A stretch of DNA of 64,000 nucleotides from Paenibacillus swuensis (lineage in GTDB: Bacteria; Bacillota; Bacilli; Paenibacillales; DY6). Each line of letters opens with the position of its first letter. Position 1 is the first letter of the stretch. The position numbers were made by a program, and so were the translations under genes. Where the stretch lies: contig NZ_CP011388.1 in the NCBI RefSeq assembly GCF_001644605.1, positions 202,001 to 266,000 on the forward strand, written 5' to 3'. This document shows positions 54,982-63,658 of the stretch, in pieces. The notes beneath the pieces were generated by a model. It was not told the origin of the DNA and did not search any database. It was given only the letters and a program-made list of their open reading frames with translations.

Positions 54982-56298
54982 TTAATGCAATGCTCCGGAT
55001 ACGATCCGGCCTTCCTTTAACACGGCTTCACGCTTCGCGCGGCGAGCGACCGCCTCCGAGGAGCAACTCGCGCGGACCAACACGCCGCTTGCTTCGTCAC
55101 CGACGACTGGCCACGACCGGTTGCCGTCCCGGTCCAGCGGCAGGACGCCTCCCGTGATGTAGCCCAGCGCCTTGGCGAGGGGCCGCTCCGCGCTCCAACC
55201 GAACCGCTCGGCCAAGCGCCCCGCCTTCTCGAGAGCGTCCCCTTGGCCGAACGGCGACCAATGGTCGGTGATGCTGTCGTCCCCAAGCGAGACGCCGACC
55301 CCTGCCGTTGTCAGCAACGGTACCGGAATCGTCGGTCGGTTGATCGGCACCGTGGAGGTGATGTCGATGCCTTGGGCCGCCAATTGCGCAGCCACATCGG
55401 CTTGGACCTCCGGCGCTACGTCGGCCAGGCCAATCGCATGGGAAAACGTTACACGCCCTTGCCAGCCCGCGTCTTCCGTCAGTGCGGCCAGCCTCCTGAA
55501 CGTGAACACGCCCAGGTGTCCCGGATCATGGATATGGATATCTACGGCGGCATCCGCTTCGACGGCTAACTCCATGATGGTGTGCAGCGATTTCTCGATA
55601 TCCAAATCCACCGTGGCCGGATCCACACCGCCCATATGGGTTGCTCCCATACGCAGCGCCTCCCTTGCCAACCCTGTTACGCCGCTTCGTAACAAGCCGT
55701 GTTGAGGAAACGCCACAATCTCATGCGTGACTTTCCCCTTATAGGACTCTAGTGCCGCCAATGTCGCCTCCAGATTGCCCAATCCCGTGTAGGGATCCAC
55801 ATTACAATGCGTGCGAATATGGGTTGTGCCATGGCTAAGCAATAGACCAATTATCGCCTCCGCCCGCTCCCTGGCCGTCGGCAGCAGCTCCAACAACAGT
55901 GTCTCCTCCTGTTGGAGCCGTGAGAAGATGCTGGTTGCCGGTCTCACGGCTTTCCAAGGGCCGCTGTAGTAGGTTTTGTCAATATGGATGTGCATGTCCC
56001 GAAACGGCGGCAGCAGCAACATCCCGAAGGCATCCTGCTGAGGCAATGGGATATTCCCGGCGACGTCCCGCTGAGTCAATGGAATATCCCCCTCAGTGAC
56101 GTTCCGCTGAGACAATGGGATATCCCCGCATCCGTCCAGTTCAGACAGCGGCGTCGTCCCTGGTACAATCTTGGCAATGACCCCGTCCTCGATCCGCAAA
56201 TGACAGCGTTCCGTCTCGGTTCCCGTAATCCGCCCGTCTTCCCGCCGAAACCCTTTCTCCAGCGTCACATTCGTCAACCAATAAGCCGCTTCCTTCAT
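54982..56298 (-). CDS. CodA-like amidohydrolase/deaminase, paralogue 1, with internal repeat
   Basis: 438 residues. It resembles cytosine deaminase-type amidohydrolases: first metal site MHIHIDKT (His103, His105), EIVAFPQHGLLRSG, HIHDPGH, FSHAIG and LGDDSITDHW with the catalytic Asp. It should hydrolyse or deaminate a cyclic amide or amine imported by the neighbouring system; the true substrate is unknown. A three-fold repeat (residues 58-91: GDIPLSQRNVTE, GDIPLTQRDVA, GNIPLPQQDAF) lies just before the metal site and is absent from the paralogue at 59535. It overlaps the gene above by 4 nt. Confidence 0.85.
   Translation of the reverse strand: MKEAAYWLTNVTLEKGFRREDGRITGTETERCHLRIEDGVIAKIVPGTTPLSELDGCGDIPLSQRNVTEGDIPLTQRDVAGNIPLPQQDAFGMLLLPPFRDMHIHIDKTYYSGPWKAVRPATSIFSRLQQEETLLLELLPTARERAEAIIGLLLSHGTTHIRTHCNVDPYTGLGNLEATLAALESYKGKVTHEIVAFPQHGLLRSGVTGLAREALRMGATHMGGVDPATVDLDIEKSLHTIMELAVEADAAVDIHIHDPGHLGVFTFRRLAALTEDAGWQGRVTFSHAIGLADVAPEVQADVAAQLAAQGIDITSTVPINRPTIPVPLLTTAGVGVSLGDDSITDHWSPFGQGDALEKAGRLAERFGWSAERPLAKALGYITGGVLPLDRDGNRSWPVVGDEASGVLVRASCSSEAVARRAKREAVLKEGRIVSGALH
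56026..56127. repeat. In-frame palindromic repeat inside a CodA-like gene
   Basis: Three units of 33-36 bp, plus-strand form GCTGAG-NCAATGG(G/A)ATATCCC, encode the triple GDIPL repeat. GCTGAGTC followed by GGGATATCCC also occurs in the non-coding array at 49143-49166, which suggests a shared repeat family. Confidence 0.7.
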
Positions 56299-57779
56299 GA
56301 TTTCCCGCTCCCCTCTCGCTGCATAACTCTAAATGAACTCCGGAACAACACCTCCGCAGGCAGCTGCTGATAATCCCGGTCCATATAACTCCTCTTCAAC
56401 CTGTCAAAATAAAGCTGACCCCGCACACGCAACCCCTCCATATCCACGCCGGGGATCATGCGGTCTTTCATCACGACGTTTCCGTCGATGATCGAGAGCA
56501 ACACATCCCGCCCCGAGCAAGTGGTGAACATGGTGCGAATCGGGTCGTCGATCGTTCCGACATGGAAGCCGCTCAGGTCGATGGCGATGATGTCCGCCTT
56601 CGCGCCTGGCGCCAGGCGGCCGAGATCCGGCCTGCCCAGGTACGCAGCCCCGCCAAGCGTAGCCGCACGAAACACATCCGCGTATGAAGATTCGGCCACT
56701 TCGCCCTCGACCACCCGGGATAACATGCTTGCTGTCCGGATGTTTTGGAAAAGGTCAGGCGGGAACGTATCCGTCCCGAGCGCCAACCGAATGCCGCGCC
56801 GTTGATACTTGGCGAATGAATCTAACGCCGATCCGTGTCGGCCGATGATGAGCGGACAATGGATGACGGTTGTCCCCGTCTCCTGCAGTAACGCCGCGTC
56901 ATCCCCTTCGCCATAGGGCGCGTGCCGGCTGCCCGAGACCACATGCGCATGCGGAATCGCGGTGCGCTCGCCTAGGAACCCCAGATCATACAGATGACGG
57001 ATTGGTGTCTTCCCGTATTGCCGGTGGATTTCCTCGTACTCGAACAATCCTTGTGCCGCGTGCAATCGTACCGGACAACCCAGCTCATCGCTGTAGGTTT
57101 TCGTGCGCTGCAAGTTTTCCGGCGTCTGCGACTCGATTCGCTCCGGGGCAAGCATACCCCGAATTCGTCCGCCGTAGCTCCCGTCAAACGCCTTGACGAA
57201 GGCAACTGCCCGCTCTAAGCCGGCTTCGCCCTCCGCCTCATCCCAGTGCAAGACGATGGTCCCGTCCGGCTTTACTACACGAATGCCCGATTGATAACTT
57301 GGACCAAGATAAATGCGCAAGCCTAGCCGGCCCGCATGTTCCGCCGCGGCGGCAAGCTCCTCGTACGTCTCCGCCCAGCGCTTATAGAACACCGAGGTGA
57401 TGGGCATCGCCGTCGTGACCCCGTGCAGGATCAGCTGGCTGTAGGCATAAAGCGACTTGAACGCCTCATCCTCCGGCGTCATCGCTTCCCTGCAGCCCTG
57501 CTGCACGTAGGCTTCGGACCATAGCAAATTGCGCTTTCGGTCTTTCCCCGCTTCCAGATGCACCAGGTCATGGTCAATGTCGCCCAGCGCGTTCAGGTCA
57601 ATGAACCCCGGCGAGATCACCGCCTGACCTGCATCGATCACCTCATCCGCTTCCCCCGGATAGTCATGCCCGACAAACACAATCGTGTTACCTTCGTACA
57701 CGACTTCCCCGTCGGGATACACGACATGATCCTGCCCGTCAAACCCGATGACGAATGCGCCTTTAATTAATGTTTTCAT
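56295..57779 (-). CDS. Amidohydrolase family protein (chlorohydrolase/AtzB-like) with altered first metal site
   Basis: 494 residues, with GGAGGTG 7 nt before the ATG. It has the amidohydrolase frame VISPGFIDLNALGDIDHD, VRLHAAQG, IPHAHVVSG, THCP-like VIHCPLI and LALGTDTFPPD. The normal HxH after PGFID is missing; LGDIDHD stands in its place. It may use fewer metal ligands or a different binding mode, as in some AtzB-like proteins. It acts in the cytoplasm on an unknown ring or amide compound. It begins the second sub-operon (this gene, CodA-like, binding protein) after a palindrome-rich gap. Confidence 0.82.
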   Translation of the reverse strand: MKTLIKGAFVIGFDGQDHVVYPDGEVVYEGNTIVFVGHDYPGEADEVIDAGQAVISPGFIDLNALGDIDHDLVHLEAGKDRKRNLLWSEAYVQQGCREAMTPEDEAFKSLYAYSQLILHGVTTAMPITSVFYKRWAETYEELAAAAEHAGRLGLRIYLGPSYQSGIRVVKPDGTIVLHWDEAEGEAGLERAVAFVKAFDGSYGGRIRGMLAPERIESQTPENLQRTKTYSDELGCPVRLHAAQGLFEYEEIHRQYGKTPIRHLYDLGFLGERTAIPHAHVVSGSRHAPYGEGDDAALLQETGTTVIHCPLIIGRHGSALDSFAKYQRRGIRLALGTDTFPPDLFQNIRTASMLSRVVEGEVAESSYADVFRAATLGGAAYLGRPDLGRLAPGAKADIIAIDLSGFHVGTIDDPIRTMFTTCSGRDVLLSIIDGNVVMKDRMIPGVDMEGLRVRGQLYFDRLKRSYMDRDYQQLPAEVLFRSSFRVMQREGSGKS

Positions 57780-57812
57780 GATTCTGCACCTCCGCCTAGT
57801 AGCGTATTCACG

Positions 57813-58003
57813 GCCATTTGTAGCGATATCGCTACTATTTGCCGTCCTTCGGTCTCTCTACACCCCAACTGTAGCGATATCGCAACAATTCACTCGATCC
57901 ACCACGCCTAACCACCCTATTGCCAGCCATTTGTAGCGATTTCGCTACTATTTGCCGTCCTTCGGTCTCTCTACACCCCAACTGTAGCGATAACGCTACA
58001 GAT
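57813..58003. repeat. Duplicated pair of GTAGCGATATCGCTAC palindromes
   Basis: Two direct repeats of about 78 bp (57813-57891 and 57926-58003, period 113). Each contains two 16-18-bp palindromes of the type TGTAGCGATATCGCTACA. The palindromes vary at the centre (ATAT, ATTT, ATAA) while the spacer is identical. They lie upstream of the AtzB-like gene and could be operators or RNA hairpins. Confidence 0.8.
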
Positions 58004-58057
58004 GGCTGGTACGTCCAACCACTCGCAAACCTCTTGATTGCCTGTTCCTATCTGACC

Positions 58058-59542
58058 TTACAACGCATCCGGGTCGAACCGCTTCTCGTCCACGTACGCC
58101 CGCACGCTGCCCCACATGTACTTGGTCGGCTGCATATACTTGCGCAAGCCCGCGCGTTCGATCGTCTCCTGCGCCATGCCGTTCGCTTCCTCCAGCACCT
58201 GTTCCTCATCCACAGTCAATACCCGCCGCTCATCCATCAGCAATTCCCCGTCCACCAGCACATGGCTCACATCCCCGGCAACCGCCTGATGGACCAGACG
58301 ATGCACATACATATACTCCGGGGCCAAATGAGGCTGACGCATATTCACCGTAATGATATCCGCCTTCTTCCCGGCTTCCAGCGAGCCCAGCTCGTCATCC
58401 CAGCCGACACAACGGGCCGCGTCGATCGTCACCATCTCCAGCAGCTTCCCCGGCGGCAAATAATAATAGTCCTTCAGCGCAGCCTGGTGGACCATCTGCG
58501 TCTTTCGCATCGCCTGGAACATGTCGAACGAGGCGGCGGGCGCCGTCCCGTCCGTGGAAATAGCGACGGTCGCGCCCATCTCCATCAGCTCCGTTATCGG
58601 CGTGCGCGCCAGCACCTGACCGAAGCCGGGAGCGGATGATACATTTGTGCCCGTCTCCGCCAATATCCGCGCCTCGTCGAATGAGATCCCCCGGCAATGC
58701 TGCAGATGCACATCCGGCCCCAGCAGCGCGTTCTCCTTATCCTGCGCGGCCAGATGGATCATCCCGCCGAACGCGTCCGAGTGAATGCGCGTGTTATATT
58801 TCCGCGCAATCTCCCTGATCCTTTTGGCCTGATAACGATCATGATCCGTCAACCCGTACAACTGATCCGTAGGTGTAGGCGCCGAGGGATTAATCGAAGT
58901 CACAATAACAAACGGCGTAATAAACGCCCGAATCCGATCCCCATTGGCATGGTTCAACGCCTCTATAACCGCCTCCGCGCCCGCCAACACCTTCTCGTAA
59001 GTGACCTCTTGTGTAACCTGCTTCCCGTCTACCCAACGAGAGAACGGATGCGGCCAAGGCGGGTTGCACGGACCTGTGCACACAATCTCGCGAATCCCCG
59101 TCTCCGCATAAGCACGAGCATGATTCAGCGCGAACACCGGATCATCCGACCGCGGCATCGAGCCCAGCACACAAGCCCCCGTGGTAATGCCCGCTTTCAA
59201 CCGCTCCAGCGCGTTTAGCTTCCCTTCGTAATACCAGAAATCATCCGTTACAAAATGCTTATAAGTTCGTGTCATAATCGGCATCCAGAAGGAGATATTG
59301 TCCATGGCAATGGTTTTGAAGAGGGAATGACCGCCGTGACCGTGCACATCTATCAGCCCCGGCAACACGCAATGATGCTTGCAGTCGATGACCCGCTTGG
59401 CCTCATACTTACCGACCAGATTCTCTGTATCCCCAACTTCCAGTATTCTCCCGTCCTGTACCGCCACCGCGCCGTCCTCCAAAATGCGCCGTTCCCCATC
59501 CATCGTAATGACGACACCATGCACCAGCAACGTATCAATCAT
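58058..59542 (-). CDS. Amidohydrolase family deaminase-like protein
   Basis: 494 residues, with GGGAGGG 10 nt before the ATG. Metal site LPGLIDVHGHGGH, then IHSDAFGGMIH, LQHCRGISFDE and AISTDGTAPAASFDMF give a complete set typical of the SAH/guanine/chlorohydrolase-like subfamily. It overlaps the CodA-like gene upstream by 8 nt. A ring-opening or deamination step in the same pathway is the simplest reading; the substrate is not known. Confidence 0.87.
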   Translation of the reverse strand: MIDTLLVHGVVITMDGERRILEDGAVAVQDGRILEVGDTENLVGKYEAKRVIDCKHHCVLPGLIDVHGHGGHSLFKTIAMDNISFWMPIMTRTYKHFVTDDFWYYEGKLNALERLKAGITTGACVLGSMPRSDDPVFALNHARAYAETGIREIVCTGPCNPPWPHPFSRWVDGKQVTQEVTYEKVLAGAEAVIEALNHANGDRIRAFITPFVIVTSINPSAPTPTDQLYGLTDHDRYQAKRIREIARKYNTRIHSDAFGGMIHLAAQDKENALLGPDVHLQHCRGISFDEARILAETGTNVSSAPGFGQVLARTPITELMEMGATVAISTDGTAPAASFDMFQAMRKTQMVHQAALKDYYYLPPGKLLEMVTIDAARCVGWDDELGSLEAGKKADIITVNMRQPHLAPEYMYVHRLVHQAVAGDVSHVLVDGELLMDERRVLTVDEEQVLEEANGMAQETIERAGLRKYMQPTKYMWGSVRAYVDEKRFDPDAL

Positions 59543-60845
59543 GATCAGAAGACCCTCCCGCCACCTTGGTTCCGCGATAAAATACCATCACCCGGCGCGC
59601 CCGGCGAGCTACCGCTTCGGCGGAACAGCTCGCCTCGCACAGCACCAGGCTGGCCCCGTCCCCGACCCGCGGCCACACTTGCTCCCCGGCGTCGTTCAAC
59701 GGTGTCACGCCGCCGGTGATGTAACCGAGCGCGCGCGACAACGCGAACTCGTCTACCCAGCGGAAGCGCTCGGCCAACCGGCCCGCGCGCTCCAGCCCAT
59801 CGCCGTTGCCGAACGGCTGCCACGTGTCGAAGATGTTGTCGCTGCCGACGGCAACGGCAACCCCCTTCGCGCGGAGCAGCGGCACCGGAGGCAGCGTGCG
59901 GCGGTGGGGCACGCTCGTCACCACCGTGATGCCGGCCTCGGCCAGCAGCGATGCCAGCGCCTCGCCTTCGCGCTCAGGCACCTCCCCCAGTCCGAACGCG
60001 TGGCTCACGGACACCTTGCCCTGCAGTCCCGCTTCCACCGTCAGCGCGGCCAGCCTGCGGATCGTGAACGCCCCGAGATAATCGGGGTCGTGCAAGTGCA
60101 GGTCGATCCCGGCGCCAAAGTCGACCGCGATCTCCACCATCTCCTGCAGCGAGCGTTCCACGTCGCCGTCCACGGTCGCGGGGTCAACTCCCCCGACCAG
60201 CCCGGCTCCCTGCCGCATCGCCTCCCGCACAAGCCGCCCGGACTCGCTGCGCAGGAGTCCGTGCTGCGGAAAAGCCACAATCTCCGAGGATACCCTCCCC
60301 CGGTATTCCTCCAAAGCCTGTTGCACACCCTCCAGGTTGCGTGTGCCAACCTCGGGGTAAATGTCCACATGGGTTCGCACATGAGTCGATCCCGCCGCCA
60401 GCAACACATCCAGCAAACTTTCGGCGCGTTCCCGTGTCGACAAAGGCACCCCGGCCAGCACCTTCTTCTCAATCCCGCACCGCTCCACCACCCCGCTTGC
60501 GGGGAGGACGGCGCGCCAGGGCTCGCCGAGCAGGGTTTTGTCCAGATGCACATGCTTCTCTATAAAGGAAGGCAAGAGCAAATGACCGCCCCCTTCTACA
60601 ATTGGAAGCAACCCTCCGCCCGTTGAAGTAGGATGAGACCCTGCAGGAATCTTCTCCGCAGACTCCGCCCCTGCGTGAACCGTCATTGCAGCGAAATCTC
60701 GCGCCGGCACGATCTCCGCAATCACGCCATCTTGGATGCGCAGATGCACCAATTCCGTTTCGGTCCCGTCCACGCGGCCCTCCTCGTCGTAAGTAAACCC
60801 GGTCTCCACTAACACATTCTTCAGCCAAAAAGCTCCTTCTGCCAT
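59535..60845 (-). CDS. CodA-like amidohydrolase/deaminase, paralogue 2
   Basis: 436 residues behind AGGAGG. Same build as the gene at 54982: KHVHLDKT, EIVAFPQHGLLRSE, GGVDPATVD, HLHDPDY, VSHAFG, VGSDNIFDTW and LGYITGGV. At the place where paralogue 1 has its triple repeat, this one has an unrelated Gly/Ala/Ser-rich stretch (near 60-90), so that spot tolerates insertion. It sits between a binding protein (22 nt) and another amidohydrolase (8-nt overlap). Divergence between the two copies suggests different substrates or steps. Confidence 0.86.
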   Translation of the reverse strand: MAEGAFWLKNVLVETGFTYDEEGRVDGTETELVHLRIQDGVIAEIVPARDFAAMTVHAGAESAEKIPAGSHPTSTGGGLLPIVEGGGHLLLPSFIEKHVHLDKTLLGEPWRAVLPASGVVERCGIEKKVLAGVPLSTRERAESLLDVLLAAGSTHVRTHVDIYPEVGTRNLEGVQQALEEYRGRVSSEIVAFPQHGLLRSESGRLVREAMRQGAGLVGGVDPATVDGDVERSLQEMVEIAVDFGAGIDLHLHDPDYLGAFTIRRLAALTVEAGLQGKVSVSHAFGLGEVPEREGEALASLLAEAGITVVTSVPHRRTLPPVPLLRAKGVAVAVGSDNIFDTWQPFGNGDGLERAGRLAERFRWVDEFALSRALGYITGGVTPLNDAGEQVWPRVGDGASLVLCEASCSAEAVARRARRVMVFYRGTKVAGGSSDHD

Positions 60846-60867
60846 CGTTCAACCTCCTGCGAGTTTA

Positions 60868-62487
60868 TTACTCCACACTAGCTTCGTTCACCATCAGGTA
60901 GCCCGATGGGTTGATCCAGAACCCTTTCACCTTTTTGCTTATCGCCGCGTTGTTCTGCAGGTTCCGAATCGGGATGATTGCGGCTTCCGTCAGCTCAATC
61001 TCCTGCGCCTTGTGATATATTTCCTTCCGCTTTTCCGGATCCGTCTCTTTGCGGCCTTCCTGAATCAGCGCGTCCACCTCCGGATTGCTGTAAAACGTCA
61101 CATTGCCCGTCGTCCCGTGCGATTCCGTCAGAAACATATTCGACTGATTATAATCCGCATCCCCAGTGGCGTTGCCCCAGCCCGTCATGAACATCTGCTG
61201 TTCCCCTTTGGCCGTGGACTCCAGGTAGGCGCCGTACTCCATCACCTTCACCTCTAGCTCCACACCGATCTCTTTCAACTGGGACTGCACCACCTCGGCC
61301 AGCGCGATCCGCTCCTTGCGGTCATTTGTCCAATATTCGGCCTTAAATCCGTTTGGAAACCCGGCTTCCGCCAGCAGCGCCTTCGCTTTGGTCACATCAT
61401 AAGGGTAAGGCTGCAGCTTGTCACTGTATCCGAACACTTTGGAGCCCATGGTCGAATTGGCCAGCTTGCCCGCACCGTTATATACCCCTTGAAAAATATC
61501 TTCCCGCTGAATCGCGTGAGAGATGGCCTGACGCACTTTCATATTGTCAAAAGGCTTCTTCTTCACATTAAATCCGATAAATTCCGCGCCAAACGCTTCG
61601 CTCTTGTACAGATCGACAACGCCCGCGCCTTCCACCCGCGCCATCTCGGTCACCGGAATGCCGTCCGCAATATCCGCTTCGCCAGTCTCTACCATCGCTA
61701 GCCGCGTAGTGTCCTCGGGAACGACCATGTACACGACCTTATCCAGTTTCACCGGTTCCCCCCAATACCCCTCGTGCTTAGCCAAAACAACTTCCTCACC
61801 CGGGGTCCAAGACTCAAATTTGAAAGGGCCGGTTCCGGTCGGATGCAAGCTCAGCTCCTTGCCGTAGGTTTCCATCGCTTTTGGACTCATGATACTGGAC
61901 TCATGGGACGCCAGCACCGACAATAACGGCGAAAACGGTGTTTTCAGCACTATTTGTAATGTGTGGTCGTCGACGGCTTTGATTTCTTGTACCATTTTGA
62001 ACACGACCGCTCTGGGAGATTCCAGTGCTCTTGCAATCGTGGCCTTGACCGCTACCGCGTTAAACGGTGTGCCGTCATGGAACTTTACGTCATCGCGCAG
62101 CTTGAATTCCCAGGTGAGATCGTCGAGTTGTTTCCACTCTTTGGCCAGCATCGGTTGGAACTCCATGTTCTTGTCGCGCTGGACTAACATTTCATATACG
62201 GTACGGTGAATCACACTGGCGGAAGCAATATTAGTAATGTAATGAGGATCGAGCGATGTGGCATCGGAAAGCCGCGCAATTTTCAACGTCCCGCCCGCAG
62301 CCGCAGGTGCTGCTTCCTTCTCCGTGCCTGTTTCCGCGGTTGTTTCCGTCTTGGGTGCGTTCCCGTTCGATTTCATGTTCGTGTTGGTGCCGTTCCCGGA
62401 TGAACAGCCTGCGATCCCTAAAGTCATTGCGCATATCAAAATAAAACTGCGAGCCGTTCTTGGAGCCTTTGCTAATCTCTTCAACAT
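60868..62487 (-). CDS. ABC transporter substrate-binding lipoprotein (SBP_bac_5), paralogue 2
   Basis: 539 residues behind GGGAGGG. Lipobox IAGC (Cys28), then LKIARLSDATSLDPHY, LTWEFKLRDDVKFHDG, GTGPFKFESWTPG and VRQAISHAIQREDI. It is the first gene of the minus-strand run and is divergent from the permease genes, so it probably serves them as main binding protein. It is paralogous to 53367-54959. Confidence 0.9.
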   Translation of the reverse strand: MLKRLAKAPRTARSFILICAMTLGIAGCSSGNGTNTNMKSNGNAPKTETTAETGTEKEAAPAAAGGTLKIARLSDATSLDPHYITNIASASVIHRTVYEMLVQRDKNMEFQPMLAKEWKQLDDLTWEFKLRDDVKFHDGTPFNAVAVKATIARALESPRAVVFKMVQEIKAVDDHTLQIVLKTPFSPLLSVLASHESSIMSPKAMETYGKELSLHPTGTGPFKFESWTPGEEVVLAKHEGYWGEPVKLDKVVYMVVPEDTTRLAMVETGEADIADGIPVTEMARVEGAGVVDLYKSEAFGAEFIGFNVKKKPFDNMKVRQAISHAIQREDIFQGVYNGAGKLANSTMGSKVFGYSDKLQPYPYDVTKAKALLAEAGFPNGFKAEYWTNDRKERIALAEVVQSQLKEIGVELEVKVMEYGAYLESTAKGEQQMFMTGWGNATGDADYNQSNMFLTESHGTTGNVTFYSNPEVDALIQEGRKETDPEKRKEIYHKAQEIELTEAAIIPIRNLQNNAAISKKVKGFWINPSGYLMVNEASVE

Positions 62488-62742
62488 GGTTATTTCCCTC
62501 CCGCGTTATGAGTTGCACTCCTCACCGACTCTCTATCATGTTCGGTTATCTAACATTATATAGGACGAAATCGTCCGCGTTTTTCAGGATCTTTACCTTT
62601 TTTTATAGTTTCTTTACCTGTTGGGTGTTTTCTGTATCCAAATCAGAAGGGTTTTGTTAAATTTTCAGTAGGAACTTTAATTTGTGTCAGGTTATCTTAC
62701 GTAACATATTCTTTTCAAAAATAACACTTAGGAGGAACTGCT
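62488..62742. promoter_or_regulatory. Divergent promoter region of the amidohydrolase island
   Basis: A 255-bp AT-rich gap. The sequence GGTTATCTAAC (62544-62554) recurs as GGTTATCTTAC (62690-62700), one near each divergent gene, a possible regulator site. I find no -24/-12 promoter and no convincing -35/-10 pair. Confidence 0.35.
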
Positions 62743-63645
62743 ATGCAGCAAGCCCGCGTCGAAGGTCCGGCCTGGAAGCTTTCTCAAACCACACCATCCG
62801 TTCGTTGGAAGCGCACCAGGGACTTTTACAAGAAACTCAGCAAGAACAAACTGTCGCTCACCGGAGGCTATATCGTTCTCTTCTACTTATGTATCGCTGT
62901 GCTGGCTCCGGTGCTTCCGATTGCGGACCCGTTCAAGATTGACCTTGTCCATAAACTGCAGACTCCGTCCCTTCAACACTGGATGGGAACGGACGATAAA
63001 GGCCGCGACATCCTGTCACGCCTCGTGTTCGGCACCCGCATCTCATTATCCGTCGGCTTTGTATCCATGTTTATGGGAGCCATAATAGGCACGTTTCTCG
63101 GACTTGTTGCGGGCTATTATGGGAGATGGGTTGACACCATCATCATGCGCGTTATTGATGTGCTTCTCGCCTTTCCCGGCATATTGATCGCGCTCGCGAT
63201 CGTCAGCGCTTTGGGCGCCAGCCTCATTAATGTGATGGTGGCCGTAGGCATATACACGATTCCGCTGTTTGCCCGAATTGTGCGAGGATCTACGCTCTCG
63301 GTGAAACGGCTCGAGTATGTGGACGCGATCCGGGCGCTGGGCGCAACCGATGTGACGATCATCACGAAGCATATCATGCCGAACATTCTCTCGCCGATTA
63401 TCGTGCAAGCCACGCTGCGTCTCGGGACGGCGATCCTGACTGTGGCCGGTTTGTCCTTCCTCGGACTCGGCGCGCAGCCGCCTTCTCCCGAATGGGGCGC
63501 GATGCTCAGCAACGGCCGCGATTTCCTCTTTACGGCGCCGCATATCGCGGTGTTTCCCGGTTTGGCCATCTCTACACTGGTGTTAGCCATCAACGTGTTC
63601 GGCGACGGGCTGCGAGACGCCCTGGATCCGCGTATCCGCAAATAG
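62743..63645 (+). CDS. Peptide-type ABC transporter permease (DppC/OppC)
   Basis: 300 residues, AGGAGG 8 nt before the ATG. The N-terminal helix (about 42-62) is followed by MGTDDKGRDILSRLVFGTR and the permease core with EAA loop VDAIRALGATDVTIITKHI. Unlike the opp permease at 9802, it has no insert. It forms the channel with the DppB-type protein 14 nt downstream; the C-before-B order is the reverse of the usual one. Divergent from the binding protein it probably serves. Confidence 0.9.
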   Translation: MQQARVEGPAWKLSQTTPSVRWKRTRDFYKKLSKNKLSLTGGYIVLFYLCIAVLAPVLPIADPFKIDLVHKLQTPSLQHWMGTDDKGRDILSRLVFGTRISLSVGFVSMFMGAIIGTFLGLVAGYYGRWVDTIIMRVIDVLLAFPGILIALAIVSALGASLINVMVAVGIYTIPLFARIVRGSTLSVKRLEYVDAIRALGATDVTIITKHIMPNILSPIIVQATLRLGTAILTVAGLSFLGLGAQPPSPEWGAMLSNGRDFLFTAPHIAVFPGLAISTLVLAINVFGDGLRDALDPRIRK

Positions 63646-63658
63646 GAGGGGAAAGTGC

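Noticed and set aside
59379-60626. Open frame of 415 codons on the plus strand
   Set aside because: Antisense to two overlapping amidohydrolase genes in GC-rich DNA; it reads as low-complexity Arg/His/Pro.
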